A stretch of DNA of 64,000 bases from Piscicola geometra (lineage: Eukaryota; Annelida; Clitellata; Hirudinida; Piscicolidae): NCBI GenBank assembly GCA_943735955.1, contig OX030958.1:8433626-8497625 (forward strand), given 5' to 3'. Of this stretch, positions 10,427 to 24,400 are shown piece after piece (position 1 is the first letter of the stretch; every line of letters starts with the position of its first letter). A program made the position numbers and the translations under genes. Under the pieces are notes generated by a model. The model saw only the letters and a program-made list of their open reading frames with translations. It searched no databases and was not told the origin of the DNA.

Positions 10427-13400
10427 ATGATGAGGTTCACGATCCTCAGCTTGGTGTTTTTGATACAAACTTGTTGTGGCGACAACGCAAGTCACACAAA
10501 CATCCTAGCTATATATAGTAAAGTCAATAATTTTGCCAACAATGCCAACCTGAAAGAAGGGGTGGATAAACAAAATCTACAACAACAAAAAGTAAGAGAA
10601 CAAATCATGAAATCTAGAAACAAAGATTCAAAAAATATATTGAATGAAGCAAATTTGACACAGCAACAAAAAGCTGACGAACATTTAGAGATAAAAAATA
10701 AAAAAATTACTAGAAACGCATTACTTCACCACGATAACCAACAGTCTCACAAGCTACAAAACAAACAACAACAACGACAACCACAAAAACAACACAAAAA
10801 ACAACACAAAAAATGGAATAAACAACTGCGACAACCACACCAACAACTATACAAACAACAACAGGCACACAAACAACACCAACTAAAAAGAACGCCGCTA
10901 AGACTCTCATTAACTCGACATAAGCGACGCGTCGACAAATTGACCCCTCTCAACAACATACAATACATTAGCGACGATTACCATAACAAAGACATCATCA
11001 GAAACAACAATATCTACAACAAAATCACACCAAACAACAATAATTACAAAAATCATTTTCACGGCTTAGTCAACGATCCCCAAGCAACCATTCATCTCCA
11101 ACACGAACGACTAAGTAACAACTACATCAACTCTAACAGCAAAAACTACAATAACAAAAAATTAAGCAGTAACCCAAGCAAAAGCAACAACAACAACCAC
11201 AACAAAAACAACAACCAGAACAGATATTCCTACTACTACAACCATCATCCTCCCCAGCTGGCTTGTTTGTACGAGGGAAGACTGCAGACCGAGAAGAACT
11301 GGCATGGCTTCCTGCTGAACATGACCCTCAAACCCTCGGCCCGCATGGTCTTCGAGATCTCGTACAAGGAGAACAGGTGGGAGAGGGGTGGTGAAGGTGG
11401 AAGGAATGTGGCAAAGAAGGAAAAAGGATGAGAAAGAGGGGATGGGGAAGAGGGATAGGGAAGAGGGATGGGGAAGAGGGATGGGGAAGAGGGATGGGAA
11501 AAGGGGGATGGGAAGATGGGGAAGAAAAATATGAATATAAAAAAAAAGTAGAACAAAGTTGAAAAAGATAGAAGTTAAAAGAGGTTTAGTTTCGCCTTAA
11601 TGAACTAAGTAGCAAAAACGGCGATTTGAAAAACGACACAAGATTTGCAGTTGATGTCTAAATATTTATCAAAAACTTTTAAGATGACATTTGTACTTGA
11701 GAAGAAGAAATACATGAATAGTAAGATAGAGCTGCAATGCCTGATGATGAATCTGCCAATATGCGCCTGAAGCACGTGGAATCACATGAGAAATATGCCT
11801 GCTCTGACAAGCTTGCAGGAGGCAGCATTAATCAAGGCATTAATCACCGCACAGATGTTGTCAGAACGTTCTTTTTTACCGCAAGGAACACCTCCATAAG
11901 CTGACCGAGTCGCTGAGTTGCTGGCAGAAACAGAACCTCCTAATCCGACCAGAGCACCAGATTCTCAGACTGACGCCCAAGTTTCCGTGGTCAGGCTGCC
12001 ACTTGCTCGAGCAGGAGTCTCTCTATGTGTGCAAGGGAAGTCGTACTTTCAAGTTTGAGTGGGTGAGTTCTTCTGTCTGTCATTCTTATTTAAATTAACA
12101 GATTTGTGTTTTAAAAAACTTATCATTTTAGTTTGGTATTTTATCAATTATTTAAACAAAAAAGTGAAATAAATATTTATTAATCAACATTTTGTAAAGA
12201 TTTGTATGCGCAATCATCTCTTTAAAACTTAATTTTTTGTTTAAATGTCTATTAAAGAGCAAATTTACAGAAATTTGATATTAAAAACTGATGGATCTGC
12301 AAGATTATCGGTCAAAAATAATCCTCTTTAAGCCATGGGAATCGTAAATCCTTACACGTTATAAATGAATGAGTTACTTGGAAATTCATCTCTTCAATAA
12401 AAATAAATGTTTTTTATTTGTATCAATTTCAATATACAATCTTTTTTTCCTTCAACTGTTATTTTTAATTCTATGTTTTCAGATTATAGAACATATTTTC
12501 GTTTACGATATTTCTATTACTTTTCTTGCCTCGGTGAAGGAATGGCGTGAAGGCTGACGGAGGATTGGATGGGCGCCTGAAGGGTTGGCACTCTAGAGGG
12601 ATCGCTCTCTGTGCACGCACGTAATCAACACTGCACGTGCGAACACACACACACACAAATTTATGTATATATTTATAGATGTAATCTAAAAAATATTTTT
12701 AAAACCACAAACAAAGAAAAAGAGTTGAAAATGCCAAATTATATAAAGAAACACAAATAATCGTAAGCAGCCAAACCTGAAAACAACATTGTAAAACCCA
12801 GAAAATGAAACGAAAGTAGAAAAAAATAAAACACACATAAAAAAACAATCCGACTAACAAATAGAAAGAGGCAAAAAGTAAAGAAGTCACACGGAAACCC
12901 AGGCGTATTGGGTTTTGAGGTGTTCCAAATCGAATTAGCTGATTGGCTGCTTGGGAGCACCTTGCCAATCTCAACATCTCCACTACTATCAGCACTCTAT
13001 TCCCATAAGTATCATCATCATTATCACTATCATCCCCAAAAATACTACTATCATCTTCAAAAGTACTACTATCATCACCAAAATCTATTTCCACAAAAAA
13101 AACTTTGCTAGAAATATATCTGTCAAATATATCTGTCAGAACTTATATCACTCTTCATTATTTCCAAATTTAATAAAATCGTATGAAAACCAGTCTGGAA
13201 TAGCTGAGAGCTGCTACGGCAACAGGGAGAGATCGCCAGAAAGACTTTCATAATAAATTAGAAGTTAATTGCACTGGCTACGATGCATGTCCAAGACACA
13301 TTCAAAGCATCCGAGGGACCATCATTCATTTAAAAAGCGTTTCATAAAATGAAGAAGTGAAAAGTTTTTGAAGTATTTAATTTAATTCTAAAATTCAAAA

Positions 13401-16400
13401 TAATATTCTTAGAATTTAAAAATTATTTTTTGAAGAATAAATGGATATCTTCTGAAACACCCAAGGCAACAACACTTTAATACTCTGATAGAGCGCGTAT
13501 TTTAGATTTTTATCAATTTTGAAAATATATTTAAATTATGCATGTGCCTTCGAGGACCTTCTGTCCGTAATTAAATTAAGTTTTGTAAGCTATTAAGATC
13601 TAGCACGGCGCTAGCATCATAACTCTCCTTTGAACGGAACGTTGATACTCAAGGATCGAATAAAATATCTTTCGTATACATTTTTTAAAAGATTTTTATT
13701 ATTTTTTTATAGTTATATTTTGTCTACTTATCATTTAAACTTTTTTTTGAGTATATGATATCCTGTAAATCTCGTAATCTCTGTCACTTGCTTCTTTATC
13801 CCCTATAAGATCTTTATCAAGCAGATTAGTCGGCATTGACAACACACTTCAAAATAATCGTAAAAAGGTCAATTCAACAAACAAAAATAGGGAACAAAAT
13901 GAACAGCTACAACTAATAACGCTCTGCTTCACTGCCATGAGCACATCTCACTAATTGGTGTATCCATTCATACTTCTTACAAGCACATGTCTAAACTTCT
14001 CAACATTTGAAAACTTCCCTCTTTTGTCAACCTCCACTCACCCACTGATGGTCCTTTATCCAGAGTCAGCTCTGATCTTTATTTGTGGACATTCGTTGTT
14101 TTAAAAGAGTGTTTATTCTTTATATCCATACAATTTTGAATTTCATTATGATTGAAAAATTAAACTTGTTTCGAAGCATTATTTCATTGATTAATTATTC
14201 TTTCAGAGATGAAATCTTTTCGAAAGATCATATCAGTTCTAAGATCTTTCATTTTACGTTATTGAATTTTATTTTGCTTATATCAGTCCAAGAAAATTCG
14301 GAATTAATTATTCTATTAAACTAGTTTACCATTACAAATATTGAAAAGTTGTCATATGCTTTGATTAGAGTAATAATATTATAACTTTAAATTAACATCA
14401 AAACTCAAATAATAACAAAAATTAATGAAAAGAATACCATAGTCACATATCGGAGATGACAAAAAAAGTATTTTAAATTATACTCCACGAATTATGGAAT
14501 TAAGTATTATGTAGGAAAATCCCATTAAGTCCGGAATGAAAGCGAATTCTCTGAGGGTGTCTGAAATGAAGACGGCAGAAAGTAAACAAAAACAAAGAAA
14601 CATAATATACTCCATATAAATTACATTTACATGTGTATATAAGAGACATAAAAAATGATTCGACAGCAAATTTAGAAATACTAAAATCAACATTTTTTTT
14701 AATAAAAACAAAAGTGTCGATTACACGCCTAAAAGGCAGAAAAAATGCAATTTCTGGAAAAAATAATTATATTAAAAATACTCAAATAAAAAACCCCCGA
14801 GAGCAAACAGCGAAAAAAAAGAAAAGTATTGTATGAAAATCAAGGAAACACTGAATCAAACAACCGGAGATGAAAGTTAACAAGGATTTTATTGAGATTC
14901 ACTTTTGAACATTACCCTTCGGAAGTTCTGCTCACGAAAAGCTAATTTGGAATATTTATGTGCCTTGGTAATTGGCATACTTCGCCGCTTGATTTTTGAT
15001 TCGATATGCCTTTGTCGTTTTGCGCGCATGAGTTGCACATTAAGAATGATTATTTGCTCCAGCCAACCTCACGCCGAAATTAATTCTGCATTCGCCAGCC
15101 CATCGAATAATCCAATTGTTCTATCATTCAATTCAGTCCTTCAATTTCTTTTTACCACCCATCAATAATCCATCTTTTATCCGTCTTCCACCAGCACCGT
15201 CCACCCATCACAATTCTTTTTTATTTTATATTCTCCTACATTTAAAATTCTACGTTTTTTGTTTTTTTATTTATTTTAAATTTAAGTTTTTTTCATTCAC
15301 CACCACCCTTTTCATTTCTCCCACACCACACATCGCCACATTTACTGCTCGATTCCATTTTATATCCGTCGTGAAATTTTCAAACGATGTTTTCAATTAA
15401 AAGAAAATAAACAAGACATGATTAGCTTCAAATTGAAAAGAATAAACAAACAAAAAACACGAAATGTTAACTAAAAGCGGAAACTGATAATTTAATAAAC
15501 AAAAATAACGAAAACGTATTTTAAAAAACAGCAAGGTGGATGAAAGCCGAGAAAAATAAAGTTAAACATTTATTTATGTCTAATGAAAGATCTTAGAGAT
15601 AAAATTAAATTGATTAAGTTTGTTGTAAAGAGAAAGCCAAAAAGTATTTTGCAGAGTTAATTAGTAGAAAAGTCAAAATTGAATCGAAACTGAAATGGTG
15701 ATTCGAGATTCCACATTGCCAAATTATCAACGAAACCACAGTTCACCACACCAAACCATCTCCAACTACCCCACCATACCAATCAGCGAGAATAAAACTT
15801 TTATTAAATTGTCTTTTCACGCACCTCAGTTTCAATCTTGCAGCTTCCTTCTCTTCTATTTGCTCAAAGAAACTCACATCCAGCCATCCTGCTTCATCCA
15901 GCAAGCCTGTCTGCAATCTTTGTCTGCTCTGAAATTACTTCCGTTCTACTTTCCGTTTTATGATTTTCAATTATGGGAATAAAATTATGAAATTAATATT
16001 TGTAAAAAATATTTTAGCACGTTAATATTTGTTTCATGCAACGATTCTCTTGTCTACATGAATGGGGTGATGAGGATGAAGATGATGATGATTATGATGA
16101 TGATGATAAAGATGATGATGATAAAGATGATGATGATAATGTTGAAGGTGAAGATTGTGGAGATTTCCTTATAGATGTAAAAATGTTTTTAAAAAAGTAT
16201 TTTTGACCAGTTGATCAATCCATGAAAACTATTAAAATCTGATTTTTTAAAATCATTTAAATTCAAATAGCCTAAAATTTTCAAATATTAAAAAATGTTT
16301 TCAAAATAAGATAGAAGCGAATAGCTCGGTAAGAAATGTTGGTGGAGGATAAGATAATGACAGTGGTCATTAGGCGGCTTGTCATGGCATCATTGTCTCG

Positions 16401-19400
16401 AGGATGTGCGAGCTTGGCATCCAGAAAATTTTAAAAGTTATTTATACAATATTTTGCTTTTTATTAGAAGATCCCACACACTAAAAATAGGCACGTCATT
16501 GTTAAAATCTCCTTAAACAAAGAATACAAACTTGTTATTTTATTCAAGAACATGAATGTAAGAAATTTCATTAAAAGCTTTATGAAAAAGTCAGTATTTC
16601 GATTGCTGTACCTCCAAAGGGGCATGCACGTCATTAAACCTTGGTAGGACATATGCGATGTCATCGCTTTAAAATATAGTCCGAAATATAGGCCTCTTTA
16701 GGGTTAGGATAAGGATTATTAAACTTACTTTTTTTTGCATTTTAAAATTTAGATACCATTGAAATATTGTTTTAAGCATATAATATTGCTGTATGTTTCA
16801 CGGTGTCAAAAGGCATTTAAGCCCTCATAAGGTATTCACACAAGTGACTAAACTGAAAGAGAATAAAAAAAGCTAGGAAGTTCATTTTAAATTTCAAAAA
16901 GAGTTTTAAATTTAAATTTTTAATTCAACTTTTTATTATTTTTCCATTAATTTGACTGTTCTTAGAAAGTCGAAGCGTCAGAAAGTACATTTCAAACTTC
17001 AGTTTGATTTTTCAATTTCAACTTTGATTTTAACCTTAATTTGTATAATTTGCTTTAATTGCATGTTGAAACAGGCAAACATGGTGTTGGTTTAAATGCG
17101 TTTTCAGGATTGGTGTACAAACGCAAGCATACATGCGAGCACACATGCAAGCACACATGCAAGCACACATGCAAGCACACATGCAAGCACACATGCAAGC
17201 ACACATGCAAGCACACATGCAAGCATAGTGTAGAAGGTATCAAATACAAAGACGGACAGGTTCAGAAAGGTGTGAGAAGAGAAAAATAGTTGACTTCAGT
17301 GGCCGCTTCCTTAAATCTTGTCCAGCTGTCATTTCCACATTATCTATCAGCCCCATCAGCCCTCACGCCCTCTCACCTTTCACCAAATATTCATCAAACC
17401 ATCTCTCCCTACCTTTAAAAACGTATTTTAAAATTTGTTGTTCAACTTGTCACTCTAGGAAGAAAAGTAAAATGGGGTTTGCAGATCTGGTTTTGAAAAT
17501 AGTCATTAAAACCGATTTTGCCATATATTAATGAGTTTCATTAATTAAAGAAAATTTCATTCGAAATCGATTCATTTTATTATGATTTCTGTCATTTCGC
17601 ATCGGTATATCTAAAGTTGTTTGTTTCTAACTCAAAAACCAATAAACTACTTTCGAACGAACATGCTTTGGAGATAAGTAAAAAAAAGTCAAAAAGGTTT
17701 ATGATACAAATATGATCAAAATAAGAAAAATATGTTTTTTAATCTTATAAAGATATTGATTTATAAAAAAATGACAACATTTAATAAAAACGAAAAACAC
17801 ACGATGACTTGGTGCAAACCAAATTGAAGCACTAAAAACTCTTAAAACCATGAAAAAGATATTTATTTGAAAAACTAAAATGCAAAAACAGGGTCAAAAA
17901 GATAAAGCAAGAAGAAAAAAACAACACTAAGTGCAGCATCATGGAAAGATGAGCGATGCACGATAATTACAGATTACATGCTTGGATTTGCGACAGTCTT
18001 CCACTCGTATATCCACTCGCCATCCCAGTTTTTCTGGATTTTTAACTTTCCATTATTTTTTCTATTTTATCTTTTTCCCCCATTTTTCAGTTTGTTTTAT
18101 GCTCTTTTTTTCAAACATTTTTTCTAAAATTTTTTGACTGCTGCTGTCTTTTTGATAACTCTTATAAACACTGAGTTTTCAGAAATGCTAAAAATATGTC
18201 ATTTCCGTAATATTTTGAATCGATCTTTTCAAATGCCAAATTAAATAAAACTTTATCAAAAAAGCAGCGAGTATATGTCGCCGTTATTGATTTTAAGTTT
18301 TCAAAACTTTTCTTTTTCAACAGATATTTTTTAGTTTTTAGAAAAAAAAATTTCCAAGCAACTTCTTACTCGCTGTGTAATTTTCAGCTTGGTAATGCAC
18401 ATTTCAACTAATCTTCTAAGCAGACAAACGAAATGAAAACAGAAATGAATAATTATGCAATTAAAATTTTTCCATAAAAAATTATAAAAAAATTATGAAA
18501 AAATGAAGGATAGATTAATCGAAACTGGTCAAAGATTAGGAGAGACGAATCGAATGGGTAACAAGGAAGCACGCATGCTGTTGTGCACGAAGTATGTTGT
18601 GTTCGGTTCGTGTTGCCATTGCTACATTTCAAGCGTCAGACACGGAGAGGCTCAAAAGCGCTGATGTTGAAAACAAAAAAATAACTTTAGAATAAATATC
18701 TTTTTTTTAAATATTATGGAGTGACTAACAGTATTAAAATACATTACACTAACAAATTATGACGTTAGCTCGAAGAACTTTTATCCGACACAATTTTTTA
18801 TATTTAAATTGATATATTTTAATAATATAATATGATTCATACCCCCAAGCAAATGTTATTTGAAAGCAATAAAAAGCAGGCTTCAGTTCAAACCTTCAAA
18901 AACTATTTTATTTTACCGTTTCACATTTCAACTTCATCGATCTCTAGGGCAACGATTACGAAGAGGAGAAAGAGGGAGTTGAGACCTTGGACACCAGGAC
19001 CTGGTACTTAGCGGTTTCTAACTGTGACTCCATATACGGCATTGACATGAACTACAGCATCGAAGTCACTGGTGAGAGTGCCCATAAAGCTGAGAGAATG
19101 AAAAAAACTTTTATTTTAAGTTTATGATAAGTTATTTTTGTTTTCATGAATAAATATTTAATAAAGCGAAAGCTTGGATGGCAATAATAAAAATAGACTT
19201 GACGACAATTTGCTAGAGTTTTGCCATGAAACTTACATCACGAAAGGTTTCGTGGGAGCCTGTCAAAATCCAATCTATTCCACTTCCGATTCCTTCAACG
19301 ACAATGACGCGCTTAACCACGTCAAGAACGACCAAGACGCTGACATCGACGACGACGACGTTTACAACAACAGACAAAACAACAACCTCAACAAAAATAT

Positions 19401-21399
19401 TTTTTCCAACGATGATTCTTCCTACAACGGCGGCATTGATCGAATGCAGGCGAGTGGCACTCCTCTCAAGAAACAGCAGAGAGCGTGCGTCATCGAGGGC
19501 CTTTTGAACACCACCAGCACCAACTGGCACGGCTTCTTGGGCAACTTCACAGTCACCAGAGGTGGCAGGATGTGGTACCACTTCAACCACCCCCATCACA
19601 TGCAGGTCGTCAACATCATCCTCTACAGAGACGAAGAGCTGCATCGGTTGGTATCAGGAAAAAAAAGATTTCACATTAGATAAATAGATGGATGCTATCA
19701 GCCATTTTGTTGATTCACAATAAATCTCATTATAAATATACTATGTTTAACTTCACTTTCCAGTCTCCCTCGTCACCCCAAGTGCTGGGACAAAGAGGCG
19801 CTCATTCAGTCTGAACAACTCTCTGAACAGATCATTGAGCTCAATCTAAGGTGATGAAGGCCCATAAACTTTTTAAAGCTTTTTGAAAACTTCAAAATTG
19901 TATGAATTTGAAATTTTTATGTATATAAAATTAGTATTCCATTAAATGAAAGACTGAGAATTTGAGATTTTTAAAAATTTATAAAAACGAATAAAAAAAT
20001 GAATTAGTTGGACAAAGCTCAATAAAAATATTCTACAGCGCTTTAAGGAAGGATTTATATTTGTCATCACGTTTGTCTGAATTCATTTATGCCGGCTGCA
20101 AACTTTATTATGTATAGACCCGAAATTCTTTCAAAAGAATAGAAACAAAACACATTTCAGCAAATAACTCAAGCCATTTATTTCTTTGTCTATCCGGCTT
20201 TATTTTTGTAGCCTCGAACATATTTTAAGACCAATTTATGTGTAATTAAATTTAAAAGTTAAATTAATGACTATCTTATAGTAAAAATAAAAAAATGTTT
20301 AATCTATTTCTTTTAAAAAACTCTGAAAAAAAGTTTAATGTCATAGAATTTTATTAAAAAGCAGTATTTCCTTACAAAGTCTCATTCATTCATCGAAAGA
20401 ATGTTTGCTTTGAGTCATTCCATTGAGTCAGGCAGAAAGACAAACAAGAAAGCTCTTGCGTTTGATTAATATGTGAATTTCTCTATTAAATTCTCACAAA
20501 AATTTTTTTTAATGAAGTGCAGTAAGGAGCAGAAGAGATGGATAGTGAAAAAGAGAAAAGACGATGGATGGATGAAGAAGGATTGAGGAGAAAGTGCATG
20601 CACTCGCAAGCATAACGACGACCGCAAGACAAATAGAGGCGTCATTAAATGCATCCAAACACGCCAATAAAATGCGATAGATTGCGTAACAACGATCATC
20701 ATGGCAACAGGTCCACGTGGAACGGTTGTCGTTACCATGCCAACAACAGCCACCTCCCCTTGCCTCCTTTCATCGCACCCACGTCTCTGGGCAATGCCTG
20801 GTTCGGACCGAATGTCACGTGTGAGGGCTACAGAAACTTCAGCGAGTCCAGGTGGGAGCCTTTCTTGCTATTGCTGTACAAATTTTAAAACATTTTTTAT
20901 TTTGGTTTAAAACTTTGGGAAACCTTTGTGTTTTTGGTAATTTTTATTGACCAGATCGAACTAGATGTGTTTTAGATTTTGGTAAATTTTATGATATTGT
21001 GCAGCTTTAGAAAAATTAATGTTTTTCCTTCAATCGTTTTGATTTTTATTCATTTTTTTATTCGCTTCATTCTAAACACCCTTTTCAAATGCCATGCATT
21101 TATGACTCGAATATTACGCCCATTCCGCAATTTACATCCTCGTTTTATGGTCACGACCTTTCAATCACAGGTCATACCACGTCGCAGTGAGCAACTGCAG
21201 GAGTCAGATAGGCTTACTGCTGCAGTACCGCATCAGGGTGGAGGGCTATCGGGTGGTGCATGGAAAGGATTCGTGTTCCAACGCTCCGAAGTCGAGTGTG
21301 GACTGGAAGCTCTTGTGGCTGATGGAAGCAATGGTTGGATTTAATTGTCGACTTTTATTTTTTGGTTGGGGCTTTGTTTACAGAAAATATTTATTTTGA
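10427..21399 (+). CDS. Secreted protein with two tandem GPR180/TMEM145-type lumenal domains
   Basis: Exons: 10427-11376, 11855-12062, 18948-19071, 19217-19646, 19764-19850, 20711-20851 and 21171-21399, total 2169 nt, 722 residues in one frame. Residues 1-19 form a signal peptide (FTILSLVFLIQTCCG). A 250-residue Gln/Asn/His-rich stretch follows. Domain 1 (about 280-427) has LQTEKNWHGFLLNM, RCCQNVLFYRKE, FPWSGCHL and TWYLAVSNC. After an Asp/Asn-rich linker, domain 2 (about 518-670) repeats the pattern: LNTTSTNWHGFLGNF, NIILYRDEELHRL, STWNGC and YHVAVSNC. These motifs match the lumenal region remembered for human TMEM145 (RCCQNILLYF, YAWSGC, WWYIALSKC). I found no seven-helix domain afterwards. 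The last exon runs to a stop followed by AATAAA 58 nt later. Function is unknown. The terminal exon and the N-terminal low-complexity region are the less certain parts. Confidence 0.72.
11425..11520. repeat. Purine-rich GAAGAGGGATGGG tandem repeat
   Basis: About seven imperfect 12-13 bp units (GGGATGGGGAAGA) just inside the first intron of the TMEM145-like gene, a few dozen bases from its donor. Confidence 0.9.
16068..16143. repeat. (GAT)n microsatellite with AAAGAT interruptions
   Basis: GATGATGAT runs separated by GATAAA units, roughly 25 trinucleotides, intronic. Confidence 0.9.
17122..17226. repeat. 12 bp tandem repeat AAGCACACATGC
   Basis: About eight to nine near-perfect copies of AAGCACACATGC. 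The first copies are degenerate (CGCAAGCATACATGCG). Adjacent identical units without spacers, so this is a minisatellite and not a CRISPR array. Confidence 0.95.
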
Positions 21400-21456
21400 T
21401 TATTTGGAGATGCATTTGTTGAACTCTTATTAGGTATGGAAGTGGTTGAAGTTTCA

Positions 21457-21462
21457 AATAAA
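21457..21462 (+). terminator. Polyadenylation signal of the TMEM145-like gene
   Basis: AATAAA located 58 nt after the stop at 21397-21399. It supports treating the exon beginning at 21171 as the last one. Confidence 0.5.
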
Positions 21463-24400
21463 AGTTCTATATGTAGAAGTTATGATAGGTGTAACATTTA
21501 AATTTGTTGAATGGAGTTTTATTAATAACAAAGACACAAATTTATGTTGTTTTGAGAGTTTATAGTTTTTTTAGAACGTTTTTTTGTCAAATTTGGAAAT
21601 CTGCAGATAAGACTACGTTGAGTATTTATTTGTTTGACGTTTTTTGAATTTACTTTCGAAACATATAAAACTTGTTGCAAAACTAAGAATTTTACTTTCA
21701 ATTTAAGCGAACTATTTCTTGAAAATAAATTTTCTTAGAATTTTATTTTGTAGAAAACTTCTAAAAATTCTAATTAATAGTCCCAGAGGAATACTTCATT
21801 TTATAAATGGATACATTCAAAGTCCAGATAAAATCAAAAAATAAATCAAGGACAATTGAAGAGACGAGATTGTCGTTGAATAAACACGAGAGGAGCTAAT
21901 TATAAAGGAATTTGTAGCGAGACAGGGATTTATCTGGCGAGAGTGCATGTGCAGCTGCAAGTTAACTGCTCTCATAAATCGCCTTTTATGCTGCGCTAAC
22001 TAGCCTTAAAATTTTTATGCCCGGATAATAATATCACAACAATGCTCCATCTAGTCATTTGAAGCATAAAGCTACCTTGAAGACTCTAAATATGATCCTG
22101 CTTTTGTACGCATACTTGCTTGTGTTCACTCTTGTCTTGTGTTTGTATCAGATTTTGTATTTGAGTTTGTGTATGTTTTTTAGTGAAGGAGTTTGCATTT
22201 TTGTGTGCATTCTAAAGTATATGTGTTTCTGGAAATGTCTAACAACCTTCCATTTTTTGGAATCATCACATCCATCGGACTCTCCAGACGAGGATGTTAA
22301 GGTAATCTACTATGCTCTCCCAGAATCACCAAAGAGTTTTAAAGAATTATGGCTTAAATTTTTTTCAATTACAAAGCTTTTCATTATTATTTGAATTTTA
22401 AATAATAAAGTTTACTTTTTAAAAAATAAATGGAAACAAAATTCTTTAAGACTGTTTCTTAGAGTGATTGCAGATCGTCAAAACCTGTCAAAACCAGTCA
22501 ACTTCAAATAAAACCACCTATGCAACGTTTTTAATGCATTGCAGATAAAACAACGAGAGTATGCATGAGAAAGTTGGCAGAGCAGGCAGTTGGCTGTGAA
22601 CCAAGCCAGATACTGCTGTTTGATTATGGCTCTCTTCCGCTCTCTTGTTGCAATATATCTCGTCCTTATTTGTACTTGCAAACCCTGCTCACTTTTTTGT
22701 TCTTATCTTTTCGGATTGCCGTAATTTTATTTAGCGATAGAAAATTTATATTTTAATTTCTTCGAAAATGAGCTTTATTTTTAAAGTATCAATCAGCTTT
22801 GTGAAGGTATAAGCTAACATCCGATCCAAACAGTAAAAATGGTTGAGAAGATTGAAAGAGCTTTATAAGCAAGCCATATTCAATGGCATATAACTTATAT
22901 GATATAAGATAAATATGTTTTCCTGATGGCATTTCTTAATTGCGTTGATTCTGAACAAGACACAAGGCCTCTGCCTCATAACTTAGCTTCCTCTCCTTCT
23001 AAATGCCTCTAATTAACGTAAGCAAGCCCCTTTTTTAAAGCTAATTACGTAAAAACAGAACGACACAGAAAAAAATATATTTACCAGAAATATCTGAACA
23101 CATTAAAAATTATTCTAAGAAAATATAGAAAAATATTATGATATTAGTGGAATGATAAAGGAAAAGATGTTAATACAACGATCCTCATCAGGTTTCTTGC
23201 TTCCTTTTATAAAGTAAAAATATATTTGCATGGCTTGATTGTATATTCCATTAATATGAATAACTTTCAGGAAGTCTGGTGAGTGGAAAATAAATATTCT
23301 TTTAAAGACGTTCTTTTACTCTTGCCTTTAGACGGAAACACGAAACACCACTGTGACCATGGCGGAGAAGATATATTGCTTCACCAATACCTGCCTGAGA
23401 AGCTTCTTGAAAACCCGCTGGTCAGTCAAGATCTCAGAAAAATATTTTTTTTTAATGATAAAGCAATAATTGTTTCAATAGTTCGAAATTTGAAGGCATG
23501 TCTTTCGAAATCCAGGATCCAGTGCAACGAGGCAGGCTTTTACCTGGAAACTGCAAAGAAAAAGGAAAAGAAGACGTCAGAAGAAAACTTGGCTAAGAGA
23601 TCTAGAGGATGACACAAGACAGATGAAGAGAACGTTGCAGCAGCTGGAAGAACTCGCTCAGGATCGACACGCTTGGTCGAAGTTGGTTGGTGGCCAATGT
23701 CCCAGATGAGATTAAAAGTAGAGTTAATTAAGTAATTACATGCTCTACTTGATCTTTCAGAAAAAAGTAAGTTTGTTCTATTATATTTCCTTGATAAACC
23801 AACTTTTCAAACTTCCAAAACCTACCGAATATTACATAAAATGAAAGACTTCAAAAGTTCAAGACGACAATTGGTTTTTATGATGTCAAATAGAATTGCA
23901 AATATATCTTGAATCATTTGTTTAACATGTTAAAAAAAATAAAAGTTTAAAATAAAAGTTATTGAAAAACTTTATTTATTTTTTTAAATTAAAGAATATT
24001 GTGTAGTTTGAAATGGAAAATATATCGTGCGTTGATAAGGATCTTTTTGAGTTCTAATACAAAAAACACATTGAAAAAACTTTGAATTAGGAGGCCTAAG
24101 TTATTATTTCAAGAGCAGTTTGCTTCAAACTATTTTGGCTTTCTTGCTCTCGTTTTTTATTATGGTCTGACAAAGGCAAGCACTTCACAGGTGAATCGGT
24201 AAAGTCCGCAAAGTTTTCTGAATAAAATATCCTTCACCAACGGCTGGTGCAAGATTGAGAGGATAGCATTTTGGCAAGAAATTCAAGTGTAAAATCTTGG
24301 AACAAAAATCTAGACTAAAATTTGAAAACTGCATAGAATAAAATCTATAATTCATTATAACTGTGCAAAATATTATATTGGAAATTTATCAACATACCTG

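Larger units (their letters stand above)
12063..18947 (+). other. Long intron 2 of the TMEM145-like gene
   Basis: A 6.9 kb AT-rich intron joining the phase-0 donor after TTTGAGTGG to the acceptor CTCTAG before GGCAACGAT. It contains a (GAT)n tract and a 12 bp tandem repeat listed separately. The open frames inside it (for example 12908-13253, 14905-15168) show no domain, and I do not regard them as genes. Confidence 0.65.

Noticed and set aside
10710..10968. Minus-strand Val/Cys-rich frames
   Set aside because: Antisense shadow of the Gln/Asn-rich coding exon of the TMEM145-like gene.
17122..17226. Possible CRISPR-like array
   Set aside because: 12 bp units are adjacent with no unique spacers, and the DNA is animal nuclear.
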